DNA of 64,000 nucleotides, taken from contig JBMNPJ010000010.1 of assembly GCA_050943535.1 (NCBI GenBank), forward strand, positions 47,299 through 111,298, written 5' to 3'. Position 1 is the stretch's first letter. The number at the start of each line of letters is the position of its first letter. Below, piece after piece: positions 25,413 through 34,304 of this stretch. Source of the stretch: Massiliimalia sp050943535. Its GTDB lineage: Bacteria; Bacillota; Clostridia; Oscillospirales; Ruminococcaceae. The notes beneath the pieces are model-generated. The model saw only the letters and a program-made list of their open reading frames with translations, did not search any database and was not told where the DNA came from. The translations under genes and the position numbers were made by a program.

Positions 25413-25837
25413 TGTTATTACCAAAACGTGTGAAATTCCGCCGTCCACAAAGAGGCAGAATGAAAGGTAAAGCTACTCGTGGTAACTTTGTAAGCCACGG
25501 TGAGTTCGGTATCCAGGCACTGGAACCAGCATGGATTACTTCCAACCAGATCGAGGCTGCCCGTATCGCTATGACCCGTTACATCAAACGTGGCGGTCAG
25601 GTATGGATCAAAATTTTCCCAGACAAACCGGTAACTCAGAAACCTGCTGAAACTCGAATGGGTAACGGTAAAGGTTCTCCGGAATACTGGGTAGCAGTAG
25701 TAAAACCAGGAAGAGTTCTGTTTGAAATCGCTGGCGTCAGTGAAGAAGTTGCAAGAGAAGCTATGAGACTGGCAATGTACAAACTTCCAATCAAATGTAA
25801 GTTTGTGACTAAGGAAGAAACAGGTGGTGAGCAGTAA
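25412..25837 (+). CDS. rplP: 50S ribosomal protein L16
   Basis: 141 residues starting LLPKRVKFRRPQRGRMKG, with the RMGNGKGSPEYWVAVVKPG block. It binds near the A site and is among the last proteins to join the 50S. Start and stop overlap rpsC and rpmC respectively, so the three are coupled. Confidence 0.97.
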   Translation: MLLPKRVKFRRPQRGRMKGKATRGNFVSHGEFGIQALEPAWITSNQIEAARIAMTRYIKRGGQVWIKIFPDKPVTQKPAETRMGNGKGSPEYWVAVVKPGRVLFEIAGVSEEVAREAMRLAMYKLPIKCKFVTKEETGGEQ

Positions 25838-26034
25838 TGAAAGCGAAAGAAATCAGAGAAATGTCACTTGTTGAATTAAATCAGAAACTGAGCGATTTAA
25901 AAGCTGAGCTTTTTAACCTTCGCTTCCAACTTGCCGTAAATCAGCTGGATAACCCAATGCGGATTAAAGCAGTAAAAAGAGATATTGCTCGCATTAACAC
26001 CGTTATCACTGAGTTAGAATCTAAAGCGGAATAA
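25837..26034 (+). CDS. rpmC: 50S ribosomal protein L29
   Basis: 65 residues forming two helices, with LNQKLSDLKAELFNLRFQLA. L29 sits beside L23 at the tunnel exit. The ATG shares a base with the rplP stop; GGTGG lies just upstream. Confidence 0.96.
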   Translation: MKAKEIREMSLVELNQKLSDLKAELFNLRFQLAVNQLDNPMRIKAVKRDIARINTVITELESKAE

Positions 26035-26058
26035 TAGGGAAGGGAGATTTTCAAAGCT

Positions 26059-26316
26059 ATGAGCGAAAGAAACCTCAGGAAAACTAGGGTTGGAACGGTT
26101 GTTAGCGATAAAATGGATAAAACCGTAGTTGTAGCCATTGCTGACAATGTAAAACATCCCCTGTACAAAAAGATCATCAAACGCACAATTAAGCTGAAAG
26201 CGCATGACGAACAAAACCAGTGCGGAATCGGTGACCGTGTGCTCGTTATGGAAACTCGCCCACTGTCTAAGGACAAACGCTGGAGAGTTGTAGAAATTAT
26301 TGAAAAGGCAAAATAA
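26059..26316 (+). CDS. rpsQ: 30S ribosomal protein S17
   Basis: 85 residues with RVGTVVSDKMDKTVVVAI, HPLYKKIIKR and RPLSKDKRWRVVEI, an OB-fold protein that binds 16S helix 11. AAGGGAG precedes the start. Confidence 0.97.
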   Translation: MSERNLRKTRVGTVVSDKMDKTVVVAIADNVKHPLYKKIIKRTIKLKAHDEQNQCGIGDRVLVMETRPLSKDKRWRVVEIIEKAK

Positions 26317-26349
26317 TTTTTCTGTTCATACCGAAAGGAGGAACGCACT

Positions 26350-26718
26350 GTGATACAGATGCAAACTTACCTTAAGGTTGCCGACAATACAGGTGCAAAA
26401 GAACTGATGTGCATCCGCGTATTGGGCGGTTCCCGCAGAAGGTACGCTAATATTGGCGACGTTGTGGTTGCTTCCGTTAAAAAAGCAGCACCAGGCGGCG
26501 TTGTAAAAAAAGGCGATGTTGTGAAAGCAGTAATCGTTCGTTCAGCTAAAGGGTTACGTCGTGAAGATGGTTCTTACATCAGATTTGACGATAACGCAGC
26601 TGTTATTATTAGAGAAGATAAAAACCCAAGAGGCACCCGTATTTTTGGGTCTGTTGCAAGAGAGCTTCGTGATAAAGAATACATGAAGATTCTGTCCCTT
26701 GCTCCAGAAGTGCTTTAA
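26350..26718 (+). CDS. rplN: 50S ribosomal protein L14
   Basis: 122 residues, IQMQTYLKVADNTGAKELMCIRVLGGSRRRYA at the start and GTRIFGSVARELRD near the end. It forms part of the intersubunit bridge and the RsfS docking site. GTG start at 26350 with AAAGGAGG seven bases upstream. Confidence 0.97.
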   Translation: MIQMQTYLKVADNTGAKELMCIRVLGGSRRRYANIGDVVVASVKKAAPGGVVKKGDVVKAVIVRSAKGLRREDGSYIRFDDNAAVIIREDKNPRGTRIFGSVARELRDKEYMKILSLAPEVL

Positions 26719-26735
26719 TGGGAGGTGCGATGGAT

Positions 26736-27059
26736 ATGAATAAAAAATTGCACGTAAGAACCGGCGATAACGTAATGATTATCTCTGGTAAAGATAAGGG
26801 CAAAACCGGTAAAGTACTGGAAGTAAGCCCAAAAGAAGGTAAAGTCATCGTTGAAGGCTTGAATGTTGTTACAAAACACATGAAACCAAGACGCATGGGT
26901 GAAACCGGCGGCATTGTAAAGGCCGAAGGCGCTATGTACGCTTGCAAAGTGATGCCAGTTTGTCCGAAATGCGGTAAACCAACCAGAGTTGGTCATATCG
27001 TAAAAGACGGCAAAAAAGTTCGTGTTTGCAAACATGCAGGATGCGGCGAAACATTCTGA
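26736..27059 (+). CDS. rplX: 50S ribosomal protein L24
   Basis: 107 residues with the KOW motif ISGKDKGKTGKVLEV and a C-terminal CPKCGKPTR...VCKHAGCGE zinc-type pair. I choose ATG 26736, about ten bases after GGGAGG; in-frame ATGs at 26718 and 26730 overlap or abut that site. L24 starts 50S assembly. Confidence 0.95.
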   Translation: MNKKLHVRTGDNVMIISGKDKGKTGKVLEVSPKEGKVIVEGLNVVTKHMKPRRMGETGGIVKAEGAMYACKVMPVCPKCGKPTRVGHIVKDGKKVRVCKHAGCGETF

Positions 27060-27075
27060 GTAAGGAGAAGAAAGT

Positions 27076-27615
27076 ATGGCAAGATTAAAGGATTACTACA
27101 AAAGTGAAGTAGCTCCGGCTTTGCTGAAAAAGTTTGGCTACAAGAGTGTCATGCAGATTCCGAAGCTTGATAAAATCGTCGTCAATGTTGCTTGCGGCGA
27201 AGCTGCTGGCAACGCCAAAATGTTGGACGCTGTAGTTGCTGATTTAGCTAAGATCACCGGTCAGAAACCGATCATCTGCCGCGCTAGAAAATCAGTTGCA
27301 AACTTCAAACTTCGTGAAGGCATGCCGATTGGCGCGAAGGTTACTCTTCGCAACGAAATGATGTACGAATTTTTGGACAGATTCTTCAACGTAGCTCTGC
27401 CACGAGTTCGTGACTTCAGAGGAATCAACCCTAACTCTTTCGACGGCAGAGGTAACTACTCTGTAGGTCTGAGAGAACAGTTGATTTTCCCAGAAATCGA
27501 ATACGATAAAATTGACAAAATCCGCGGTATGGATATCACTTTTATCACCACTGCAAAAACAGACGAAGAAGCACGCGAGCTGCTGGCTCTGATGGGTGCT
27601 CCATTCGCTAAGTAA
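27076..27615 (+). CDS. rplE: 50S ribosomal protein L5
   Basis: 179 residues with MQIPKLDKIVVNVACGEA, ARKSVANFKLREGMPIG and GRGNYSVGLREQLIFPEI. L5 binds 5S rRNA in the central protuberance. TAAGGAG lies nine bases before the ATG. Confidence 0.97.
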   Translation: MARLKDYYKSEVAPALLKKFGYKSVMQIPKLDKIVVNVACGEAAGNAKMLDAVVADLAKITGQKPIICRARKSVANFKLREGMPIGAKVTLRNEMMYEFLDRFFNVALPRVRDFRGINPNSFDGRGNYSVGLREQLIFPEIEYDKIDKIRGMDITFITTAKTDEEARELLALMGAPFAK

Positions 27616-27630
27616 GGGAGGAAATAGAAA

Positions 27631-27816
27631 ATGGCAAAAACGTCCATGAAGGTTAAACAGCAAAGAGAACCTAAGTTTTCTACCCGTGCTTATAACAGAT
27701 GTAAAATCTGCGGTAGACCGCACGCTTATCTGAGAAAATACGGTATCTGCCGTATCTGCTTCAGAGAACTCGCTTACAAAGGCCAGATTCCTGGCGTTAA
27801 AAAGGCTAGCTGGTAA
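27631..27816 (+). CDS. rpsZ: 30S ribosomal protein S14, zinc-binding type Z
   Basis: 61 residues with both CxxC pairs, CKICGRPH and CRICFREL, so this is the short zinc-binding form rather than the 89-100 residue cysteine-free form. It sits in the 30S head. GGGAGG precedes the ATG. The 57-base gap to rpsH holds a weak GGGTGC/GCATCC hairpin. Confidence 0.97.
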   Translation: MAKTSMKVKQQREPKFSTRAYNRCKICGRPHAYLRKYGICRICFRELAYKGQIPGVKKASW

Positions 27817-27873
27817 AACTGGGTGCAACTGGGCATCCAAAGTTATCCAGCGTGAGCAAAGGAGGTTGACGAA

Positions 27874-28272
27874 ATGCAAATCACCGATACTATTGCTGAT
27901 ATGCTTACAAGAATTAGAAATGCTAATTCTGCAAAACATGACACCGTTGATGTGCCTGCGTCTAACATGAAAAAGGCGATTGCCCAGATCCTGGAAGAAG
28001 AAGGTTATATTAAATCTTACCAGGTAATCGATGACGGCAAACAGGGCATTATCCGTATTACTTTGAAATACGGCGAAAACAAGACACAGATTATCTCTGG
28101 TCTGCGCAGAGTTTCCAAACCAGGTCTGCGTATCTACGCTAGCTGCGAAGATATGCCAAAAGTTATGAAAGGTTTGGGTATCGCAGTTGTTTCCACCTCT
28201 AAAGGTGTAATGACAGACAGAGAAGCCCGTAAACAGAATGTTGGCGGCGAAATCTTGGCATTTATTTGGTAA
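27874..28272 (+). CDS. rpsH: 30S ribosomal protein S8
   Basis: 132 residues with DTIADMLTRIRNANSAKHDTV and the C-terminal VVSTSKGVMTDREARKQNVGGEILAFIW. S8 binds 16S helix 21 and in E. coli represses the spc operon. AAAGGAGG lies seven bases upstream. Confidence 0.97.
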   Translation: MQITDTIADMLTRIRNANSAKHDTVDVPASNMKKAIAQILEEEGYIKSYQVIDDGKQGIIRITLKYGENKTQIISGLRRVSKPGLRIYASCEDMPKVMKGLGIAVVSTSKGVMTDREARKQNVGGEILAFIW

Positions 28273-28284
28273 GGAGGGGCTACA

Positions 28285-28830
28285 ATGTCACGAATCGGTA
28301 GAAAACCAATCGAAGTTCCCTCCGGCGTCGAAGTAAAAATCGACGGCAATCACATTACTGTGAAAGGTCCTAAGGGAACCATCGAAAGAGATGTCCACAA
28401 AGACATGACTGTTACACTGGAAGGCAACGTAATCAACGTTACCCGTCCAAGTGATGAAAAAGAACACAGATCCTTGCACGGCTTAACCAGAACTCTGGTT
28501 GCTAACATGGTAGAAGGTGTTTCCAAAGAATTTACCAAAGAACTGGAAATCCAGGGTGTTGGTTATCGTGCTGCAAAACAGGGTAAAAACCTGGTGATGA
28601 ACCTGGGTTACTCCCATCAGGTAATTGTACCTGAAGTTGACGGCATCACCATTGATGTTCCGGCAGCAAACAAGATCATTATTCATGGTCCTGATAAACA
28701 GCAGGTAGGACAGTTCGCTGCAGAAGTACGCGAAAAACGTCCGCCGGAACCATATAAAGGCAAAGGTATCAGATACGTTGGCGAATATGTACAGCGTAAA
28801 GAAGGTAAAGCTGGTAAAGGCAGCAAGTAA
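28285..28830 (+). CDS. rplF: 50S ribosomal protein L6
   Basis: 181 residues made of two similar RNA-binding halves, starting SRIGRKPIEVPSGV and ending with RPPEPYKGKGIRYVGEYVQRKEGK. It lies near the factor-binding site. TAAGGAGG precedes the ATG. Confidence 0.97.
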   Translation: MSRIGRKPIEVPSGVEVKIDGNHITVKGPKGTIERDVHKDMTVTLEGNVINVTRPSDEKEHRSLHGLTRTLVANMVEGVSKEFTKELEIQGVGYRAAKQGKNLVMNLGYSHQVIVPEVDGITIDVPAANKIIIHGPDKQQVGQFAAEVREKRPPEPYKGKGIRYVGEYVQRKEGKAGKGSK

Positions 28831-28851
28831 AGTTAAAGGAGTGACAAACAA

Positions 28852-29211
28852 ATGGTGAATAAGCCGGATAAAAACAAGGCTCGGTTAAAAAGACACCGCA
28901 GAGTACGTGCGAAAGTAAGCGGAACTGCAAGTTGTCCACGCCTGAACGTATTCCGCTCCAGCAAGCACATTTACGCACAGTTGATCGATGATGTTAATGG
29001 TGTAACTTTGGTTGCTGCGTCTTCTATGGATAAAGACTTTGAAGGCAATGGCGGTAACAAAGAAGCAGCTAAAAAAGTTGGTCAGCTGATCGGTAAAAAA
29101 GCGATGGAAAAAGGTATCGAAGAAGTGGTATTCGACCGCGGCGGTTACCTGTATCATGGCAGAGTGAAAGAATTAGCTGATGGAGCCCGTGAGAGCGGCC
29201 TCAAATTCTAA
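28852..29211 (+). CDS. rplR: 50S ribosomal protein L18
   Basis: 119 residues with RLNVFRSSKHIYAQLIDD and VVFDRGGYLYHGRVKELADGARESGLKF. It binds 5S rRNA with L5. AAAGGAG lies ten bases upstream. Confidence 0.97.
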   Translation: MVNKPDKNKARLKRHRRVRAKVSGTASCPRLNVFRSSKHIYAQLIDDVNGVTLVAASSMDKDFEGNGGNKEAAKKVGQLIGKKAMEKGIEEVVFDRGGYLYHGRVKELADGARESGLKF

Positions 29212-29227
29212 TGAGGAGGTAATTCGT

Positions 29228-29731
29228 TTGGCTAGTAGAATCGACGCAACAGGGTTGGAACTGCAAGAAAAAGTTGTAGCGATCAACCGTGTATCTAAAA
29301 CTGTAAAAGGCGGCCGTATTTTCAAATTTGCAGCGCTGGTCGTTGTAGGTGACGGAAACGGTATTGTTGGCTTCGGTCTGGGTAAATCTGGAGAAGTTCC
29401 GGATGCAATCCGCAAAGGTATCGAAGACGCAAAGAAAAACCTGATTAAAGTTTCTTTGAAGGGTACATCTATCCCTCACGAAATTATTGGTAACTTTGGC
29501 GCTGGTAGCGTACTGCTGAAACCGGCTCCACAGGGTACCGGAGTTATCGCAGGTGGTCCTGTCCGTGCGGTAATCGAAGTTTGCGGTATTAAAGATATCC
29601 GTACAAAAGCTCTGCGTTCTAACAATCCTTGCAACGTAGTAAGAGCTACTATCAATGGTCTGGCTTCCCTGCGCACCGCAGAAGAAGTTGCAGCCATCCG
29701 CGGCAAGTCCGTACAGGAAATTTTGGGTTAA
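29228..29731 (+). CDS. rpsE: 30S ribosomal protein S5
   Basis: 167 residues with LELQEKVVAINRVSKTVKGGRIFKFAALVVVGDGNG and the SVLLKPAPQGTGVIAGG loop. I choose TTG 29228, eight bases after GAGGAGG; the in-frame ATG at 29180 lies inside rplR. S5 contributes to decoding accuracy and mRNA unwinding. Confidence 0.95.
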   Translation: MASRIDATGLELQEKVVAINRVSKTVKGGRIFKFAALVVVGDGNGIVGFGLGKSGEVPDAIRKGIEDAKKNLIKVSLKGTSIPHEIIGNFGAGSVLLKPAPQGTGVIAGGPVRAVIEVCGIKDIRTKALRSNNPCNVVRATINGLASLRTAEEVAAIRGKSVQEILG

Positions 29732-29746
29732 GGAGGCAGACTGATT

Positions 29747-29923
29747 ATGGCATTAGAAGTAAAATTAGTAAGAGGTCTGGCCGGCGCCCGTAAAGACCAA
29801 ATTGAAATTGTAAAATCTTTGGGCCTGAGAAAGACCAACGATGTTACAGTTCAGCCAGATAACGCAGCAACAAGAGGTAAAATCGTAAAGGTTTCTCATC
29901 TCGTTGAAGTTACTGAAAGATAA
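29747..29923 (+). CDS. rpmD: 50S ribosomal protein L30
   Basis: 58 residues, starting ALEVKLVRGLAGARKDQIE with IVKSLGLRKTNDVTV, matching L30 throughout. AAGGAGG is nine bases before the ATG and the gene fills the gap between rpsE and rplO exactly as in other spc operons. Confidence 0.96.
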   Translation: MALEVKLVRGLAGARKDQIEIVKSLGLRKTNDVTVQPDNAATRGKIVKVSHLVEVTER

Positions 29924-29943
29924 CAAGAGGAGGTGCGACTACA

Positions 29944-30387
29944 ATGAAACTGCACGAGTTATCACCAGCACCAGGCTCTGTAAGAGACGTAAAACGTATC
30001 GGTAGAGGTCATGGTTCCGGTAATGGTAAAACAGCAGGGAAAGGTCACAAAGGCCAGAAAGCTCGTTCCGGCGGCAGCATCCGTCCAGGATTTGAAGGCG
30101 GCCAGATGCCTTTGCAGAGACGTGTTCCAAAAAGAGGTTTCAACAATATTTTCGCAAAACAGTATGTTATTGTTAACGTATCTGATTTAGACGCTAAATT
30201 TGAAGCGGGAGCTGTAGTTGATACAAACGCTTTGATGGAAGCTGGTTTGGTTAAAAAACCAATGGACGGCGTTAAAATCCTCGGCAACGGCGAAGTAACC
30301 AAGAACTTCACTGTGAAAGCAGCTGCTTTCTCTAAATCTGCCATTGAAAAAATTGAAAAAGCAGGTGGAAAGACTGAGGTGATGTAA
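29944..30387 (+). CDS. rplO: 50S ribosomal protein L15
   Basis: 147 residues with HELSPAPGSVRDVKRIGRGHGSGNGKTAGKGHKGQKAR and FEGGQMPLQRRVPKRGF, the Gly/Arg-rich rRNA-binding tail of L15. AAGAGGAGG precedes the ATG. SecY follows after one base. Confidence 0.97.
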   Translation: MKLHELSPAPGSVRDVKRIGRGHGSGNGKTAGKGHKGQKARSGGSIRPGFEGGQMPLQRRVPKRGFNNIFAKQYVIVNVSDLDAKFEAGAVVDTNALMEAGLVKKPMDGVKILGNGEVTKNFTVKAAAFSKSAIEKIEKAGGKTEVM

Positions 30388-30388
30388 G

Positions 30389-31675
30389 GTGTTTGATGTC
30401 CTCAAGAATGCCTTTAAATCCCCTGAGCTGCGAAAGAAGATACTTTACACACTGTTGATTTTAGTCATCTTCCGCATCGGATCTTATATTCCGGTGCCGT
30501 TCGCTAACAGCGAAGCGCTGATGGCGGCAACTGAAGGGAATAGCTTTTTGGGCTATCTGAATATGATGAGCGGTGGTGCGTTTAACAACGCGACCCTGTT
30601 CGCCATGTCCATTACACCTTACATTAATGCGAGCATCATCATCCAACTTTTGACGGTAGCGATTCCAGCTTTGGAACGCCTGTCAAGAGAAGGTGGTGAA
30701 GGGCGCAAAAAGATCAATCGGATTACGCGTTATGTGACAGCAGGTCTTGCTATTTTCCAGGCAATTGGGTTATACTTCCTGCTGCGCAGCAACGGCGGGT
30801 TTGAAGCACAGTATACAACTGGTTGGGCACAATTTTTTGTAGCGGCCGTTGTGGTAGTTACCTTTACGGCAGGCGCTTCCCTGATCATGTGGCTGGGTGA
30901 GCAGATCAATGACAAAGGTCTTGGAAACGGGATCTCCATCATTCTGTTTGCCGGAATTATTGCCAGAGGACCTGACGCCATCGTTATTTTGGTGGAAAAC
31001 TTCAAAAAGGGCGGCATGAATGTGTTGCTGGTTCCGCTGGTTGTAGTGATTTTTGCATTTGTCATTGTGTTTATTGTCATCATGACAAATTCCGAACGTC
31101 GGATTCCCGTTCAGTACGCGAAACGTGTGGTCGGAAGAAAAATGTATGGCGGCCAGTCTAGCTATATTCCGATTAAAATCAGCATGAGCGGCGTTATGCC
31201 GATCATCTTCGCAAGCGCATTTTTGTCCTTGCCTGGAATGATTTCTCTGTTCTATACTCCAGAAGCGGGTACTTGGCAGTATTCATTCCTGAATGCATTT
31301 TCTCCACAGGGTTGGGTATATGGAGTTTTGTACTTCTTCCTGATTATTGCATTTAACTTCTTCTATGTAACCATTCAGTACAACCCAGTTGAAATTGCAA
31401 ACGGTATTAAGAGCAATAATGGCGCAATTCCAGGAATTCGTCCTGGTAAACCAACTGTAACATTTATTTCCAAGGTAATTTCCAAGATTTCTTTGCTGGG
31501 CGCATTGTTCCTCGGCATTATCGCAGTATTCCCAATTGTGTTTACTGCACTGACCGATATGAACATCTCCCTGGGCGGTACCTCCATTATCATTTTGGTA
31601 GGGGTTGCACAGGATACTATGCGTCAGTTGGAATCCCAGCTGACAGTCCGGCATCATAAAGGTTTCTTGGCATAA
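30389..31675 (+). CDS. secY: Preprotein translocase subunit SecY
   Basis: A 428-residue ten-helix membrane protein forming the Sec channel. Visible landmarks are ILRIGSYIPVP-like helix 1, the plug region GGAFNNATLFAMSITPYINASIIIQLL and EQINDKGLGNGIS. GTG start at 30389, with GAGGTGAT in the end of rplO, so the genes are coupled. Its place in the spc operon is ancestral. Confidence 0.97.
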   Translation: MFDVLKNAFKSPELRKKILYTLLILVIFRIGSYIPVPFANSEALMAATEGNSFLGYLNMMSGGAFNNATLFAMSITPYINASIIIQLLTVAIPALERLSREGGEGRKKINRITRYVTAGLAIFQAIGLYFLLRSNGGFEAQYTTGWAQFFVAAVVVVTFTAGASLIMWLGEQINDKGLGNGISIILFAGIIARGPDAIVILVENFKKGGMNVLLVPLVVVIFAFVIVFIVIMTNSERRIPVQYAKRVVGRKMYGGQSSYIPIKISMSGVMPIIFASAFLSLPGMISLFYTPEAGTWQYSFLNAFSPQGWVYGVLYFFLIIAFNFFYVTIQYNPVEIANGIKSNNGAIPGIRPGKPTVTFISKVISKISLLGALFLGIIAVFPIVFTALTDMNISLGGTSIIILVGVAQDTMRQLESQLTVRHHKGFLA

Positions 31676-31699
31676 CGTTTTTGAATAGGAGGCAGTAAA

Positions 31700-32332
31700 A
31701 TGAATTTAATTTTATTAGGTGCCCCAGGTGCAGGCAAAGGAACTCAGGCAGAAGTCATCTGTGATCATTTGAAAATCCCTGCAATTTCTACTGGTAATAT
31801 TATCAGAGAAGCGTTGAAAAACGGAACCGAGTTGGGACTGAAAGCAAAATCCTTTATGGATAGCGGTGCTTTGGTTCCTGACGAAGTAGTCATCGACATT
31901 ATTAAAGAACGTCTTGCCAAGGATGACTGCCAGAATGGTTTTATTCTGGATGGTTTCCCAAGAACTGTTCCACAGGCAGAAGCTTTGGACAAAATGGGAA
32001 TCCAAATTGATAAAGTAATCGACATTGAAGTTGCCGATGAAAAAATTATGCAAAGACTGTCTGGTAGACGGGTGTGCCAGGACTGCGGTGCTTCCTACCA
32101 TGTAGATTATAAACCTTCCAAAACCGAAGGTGTATGCGACAAATGCGGAGGCAAAACGGTTCAGAGAAAAGACGACCATCCGGATACCATTAAGGATCGG
32201 CTGCATGTATACCATGAACAGACCGAACCATTAAAAGAATACTATGCAAAAACCGGTAAATTAACCGTAGTAGAAGGACAGGAAGAAGTAGCAGATACCT
32301 CTGCACTGACCTTGAAAGCCTTGGAGGCGTAA
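31700..32332 (+). CDS. adk: Adenylate kinase, zinc-lid type
   Basis: A 210-residue kinase (2 ADP to ATP plus AMP) with P-loop GAPGAGKGTQAE, DGFPRTVPQAEAL and a lid with four cysteines CQDCGASYH...CDKCGG (about residues 129-152), the Gram-positive zinc-lid form. An AGGAGG site precedes the ATG. Confidence 0.97.
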   Translation: MNLILLGAPGAGKGTQAEVICDHLKIPAISTGNIIREALKNGTELGLKAKSFMDSGALVPDEVVIDIIKERLAKDDCQNGFILDGFPRTVPQAEALDKMGIQIDKVIDIEVADEKIMQRLSGRRVCQDCGASYHVDYKPSKTEGVCDKCGGKTVQRKDDHPDTIKDRLHVYHEQTEPLKEYYAKTGKLTVVEGQEEVADTSALTLKALEA

Positions 32333-32339
32333 TTATAAT

Positions 32340-33089
32340 ATGGTTGTACTCAAAAACACCGGTGAAATTAAAAGAATGAGCGCCGCCTGCAAAATCTCCG
32401 CGCAAGCCTTAAAGGTTGCGGGAGAATATATGCAGCCGGGTGTATCCACAAAGGAAATTGACGAAGCGGTGAAAAAATTCATCCTGTCAACTGGGGCAAA
32501 ACCCAACTTCCTGGGATACGGCGGTTTTCCAGGCAGCGCGTGTATTTCTGTAAACAACGTGGTGATCCATGGGATCCCTTCCAAAAAGATTATCTTGAAA
32601 GAAGGGGACATCGTCAGCGTAGACGTTGGAGCGTTTTATGACGACTTTAACGGCGACAATGCTTATACCTTCGCTGTGGGAGAAATCTCCGACGAAGCAA
32701 AGCAGCTGCTGCGGGTCACCGAAGAGTGTTTATATAAAGGGATCGAAGCCGCCACTGTAGGAAATCGCATCGGCGATATCTCCCATGCAGTACAGGCGCA
32801 CGCAGAAAGCTATGGTTATGGAGTTGTCCGGAAGTTTGTTGGCCACGGTGTGGGACGCAAGCTTCATGAAGACCCTGAAGTTCCAAACTTTGGGCGTCCG
32901 GGACATGGCCTGAGACTGGCAGCGGGAATGACACTTGCAATTGAACCTATGATCAACCTGATAGGCGAAGATGTAAGGACGTTGGAAGACGGCTGGACAA
33001 CAGTCACCGCATCCGGAAGCATAGCAGCTCATTTTGAACACAGTATCGTCATCACCGATGACGGACCGAAAATCCTTACCAAAGCGTAA
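32340..33089 (+). CDS. map: Methionine aminopeptidase type I
   Basis: 249 residues. Metal ligands appear as Asp in VSVDVGAFYDDFNGDNAYTF, His in GHGVGRKLHEDP, Glu in LAIEPMINL and Glu in AHFEHSIVIT. It removes the initiator Met from nascent proteins. Seven bases after adk with GGAGG inside the adk end. Confidence 0.96.
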   Translation: MVVLKNTGEIKRMSAACKISAQALKVAGEYMQPGVSTKEIDEAVKKFILSTGAKPNFLGYGGFPGSACISVNNVVIHGIPSKKIILKEGDIVSVDVGAFYDDFNGDNAYTFAVGEISDEAKQLLRVTEECLYKGIEAATVGNRIGDISHAVQAHAESYGYGVVRKFVGHGVGRKLHEDPEVPNFGRPGHGLRLAAGMTLAIEPMINLIGEDVRTLEDGWTTVTASGSIAAHFEHSIVITDDGPKILTKA

Positions 33090-33101
33090 CGGAGGGTTCA
33101 A

Positions 33102-33380
33102 ATGGCGCAGCGTATTGAAACCGGCTCGATCGTATGGTCAAAATCCGGTCACGACAGCGGAAGTTTTTACCTGGTGGTAAAGGTGGAAAATGGATTTGCT
33201 TATATTGCTGACGGCAGACGCCGAAAGCTGAATGCCCCAAAACGCAAAAATATGCGGCACCTAAGCCCGGTAAACCGAATGGTGGACGTGGCAGAAATGG
33301 ACACTGACAAAAAAATCAGGCGCGTATTGTGGGACTATAATTTTGGTTTGACAATTCCGTCTCCGAGCAAAGGGGGTTAA
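33102..33380 (+). CDS. KOW-domain RNA-binding protein (L14e-like)
   Basis: A 92-residue protein with an N-terminal KOW-type segment ETGSIVWSKSGHDSGSFYLVVKVENGFAYIADG and a basic RRRKLNAPKRKNMRHL stretch. Proteins of this kind sit between map and infA in many Clostridia and resemble archaeal L14e; their function is not settled, and a role in translation or RNA binding is inferred from context. Confidence 0.85.
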   Translation: MAQRIETGSIVWSKSGHDSGSFYLVVKVENGFAYIADGRRRKLNAPKRKNMRHLSPVNRMVDVAEMDTDKKIRRVLWDYNFGLTIPSPSKGG

Positions 33381-33385
33381 TCCGC

Positions 33386-33604
33386 TTGGCAAAAGAAGAT
33401 GTTATTGAAATTGAAGGCACTGTAGTAGATACTTTGCCAAACGCTCAGTTCAAAGTTGAACTGCCGAATGGACACACAATTTTGGCCCATATTTCAGGTA
33501 AACTGCGTATGAACTTCATCCGCATCCTGCCCGGAGACAAAGTAACTGTTGAAATGTCTCCATATGACCTGACAAAAGGGCGCATTACTTGGCGTTCCAA
33601 ATAA
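33386..33604 (+). CDS. infA: Translation initiation factor IF-1
   Basis: 72 residues of an S1-type OB fold: KEDVIEIEGTVVDTLPNAQFKVELPNGHTILAHISGKLRMN. IF-1 binds the 30S A site during initiation. TTG start at 33386 with AAAGGGGG eight bases upstream. Confidence 0.97.
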   Translation: MAKEDVIEIEGTVVDTLPNAQFKVELPNGHTILAHISGKLRMNFIRILPGDKVTVEMSPYDLTKGRITWRSK

Positions 33605-33717
33605 ATTGGATCAAATGATCCGCAAATGGGAATTGAATCATTTTTGAATTCATCACATTAGAGAAAAATCCTCAGTTAAGCCGTTGTTTAGCTGATAAAC
33701 TAAGGAGGTAATTTCAG
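33605..33717 (+). promoter_or_regulatory. Structured infA-rpmJ gap
   Basis: Two hairpins are visible: GGATCA/TGATCC (33607-33620) and TCAGTTAA/TTAGCTGA (about 33672-33695, one G-U). No T-tract or good promoter is seen, so an RNA processing or translational control site is possible. Confidence 0.4.
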
Positions 33718-33831
33718 ATGAAAGTAAGACCTTCCGTTAAGCCCATCTGTGAAAAATGTAAAGTAATCAGACGTAAAGGCCGTGTTATGGTAATCTGCCA
33801 GAATCCAAAACACAAACAACGTCAGGGCTAA
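33718..33831 (+). CDS. rpmJ: 50S ribosomal protein L36
   Basis: 37 residues, KVRPSVKPICEKCKVIRRKG then VICQNPKHKQRQG, with the C-C-C-H zinc ligands. TAAGGAGG is ten bases before the ATG. Position between infA and rpsM is canonical. Confidence 0.97.
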   Translation: MKVRPSVKPICEKCKVIRRKGRVMVICQNPKHKQRQG

Positions 33832-33917
33832 TAGTGAAACCTTAATGTGGTTAATACATCTATTAAAAACACAGGGACACAAAATGTGTCAGAACTGTTA
33901 TTGGAGGTGCAACTTTA

Positions 33918-34286
33918 ATGGCTCGTATAGCTGGTGTTGACTTGCCGAGAGATAAAAGAATCGAAATTGGGTTGACTTATATTTTCGGTATTGGTCGTAA
34001 ATCTGCTGATGATATTCTTGCAGCAACAGGTGTTAATCCTGACATCCGCGTAAAAGATATCACTGAAGACGATTTAGCAAAACTGCGTGATTATATTGAC
34101 AAAAACTATGAAGTTGAGGGTGACCTGCGCAGAAGTACCGCTCTTAACATCAAACGGTTGATTGAAATTGGATGCTACCGCGGCGTGCGTCACAGAAAAG
34201 GCCTGCCTGTTAGAGGACAGCGTACAAAAACTAACGCTCGTACCAGAAAAGGTCCAAAGAAAACGATCGCTAACAAGAAGAAATAA
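33918..34286 (+). CDS. rpsM: 30S ribosomal protein S13
   Basis: 122 residues with ARIAGVDLPRDKRIEIGLTYIFGIG, CYRGVRHRKGLPVRGQRTKTNARTRKG and a basic tail. It bridges to the 50S from the 30S head. TTGGAGG precedes the ATG. Confidence 0.97.
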   Translation: MARIAGVDLPRDKRIEIGLTYIFGIGRKSADDILAATGVNPDIRVKDITEDDLAKLRDYIDKNYEVEGDLRRSTALNIKRLIEIGCYRGVRHRKGLPVRGQRTKTNARTRKGPKKTIANKKK

Positions 34287-34304
34287 TAGGAGGGATTCTG
34301 AGAG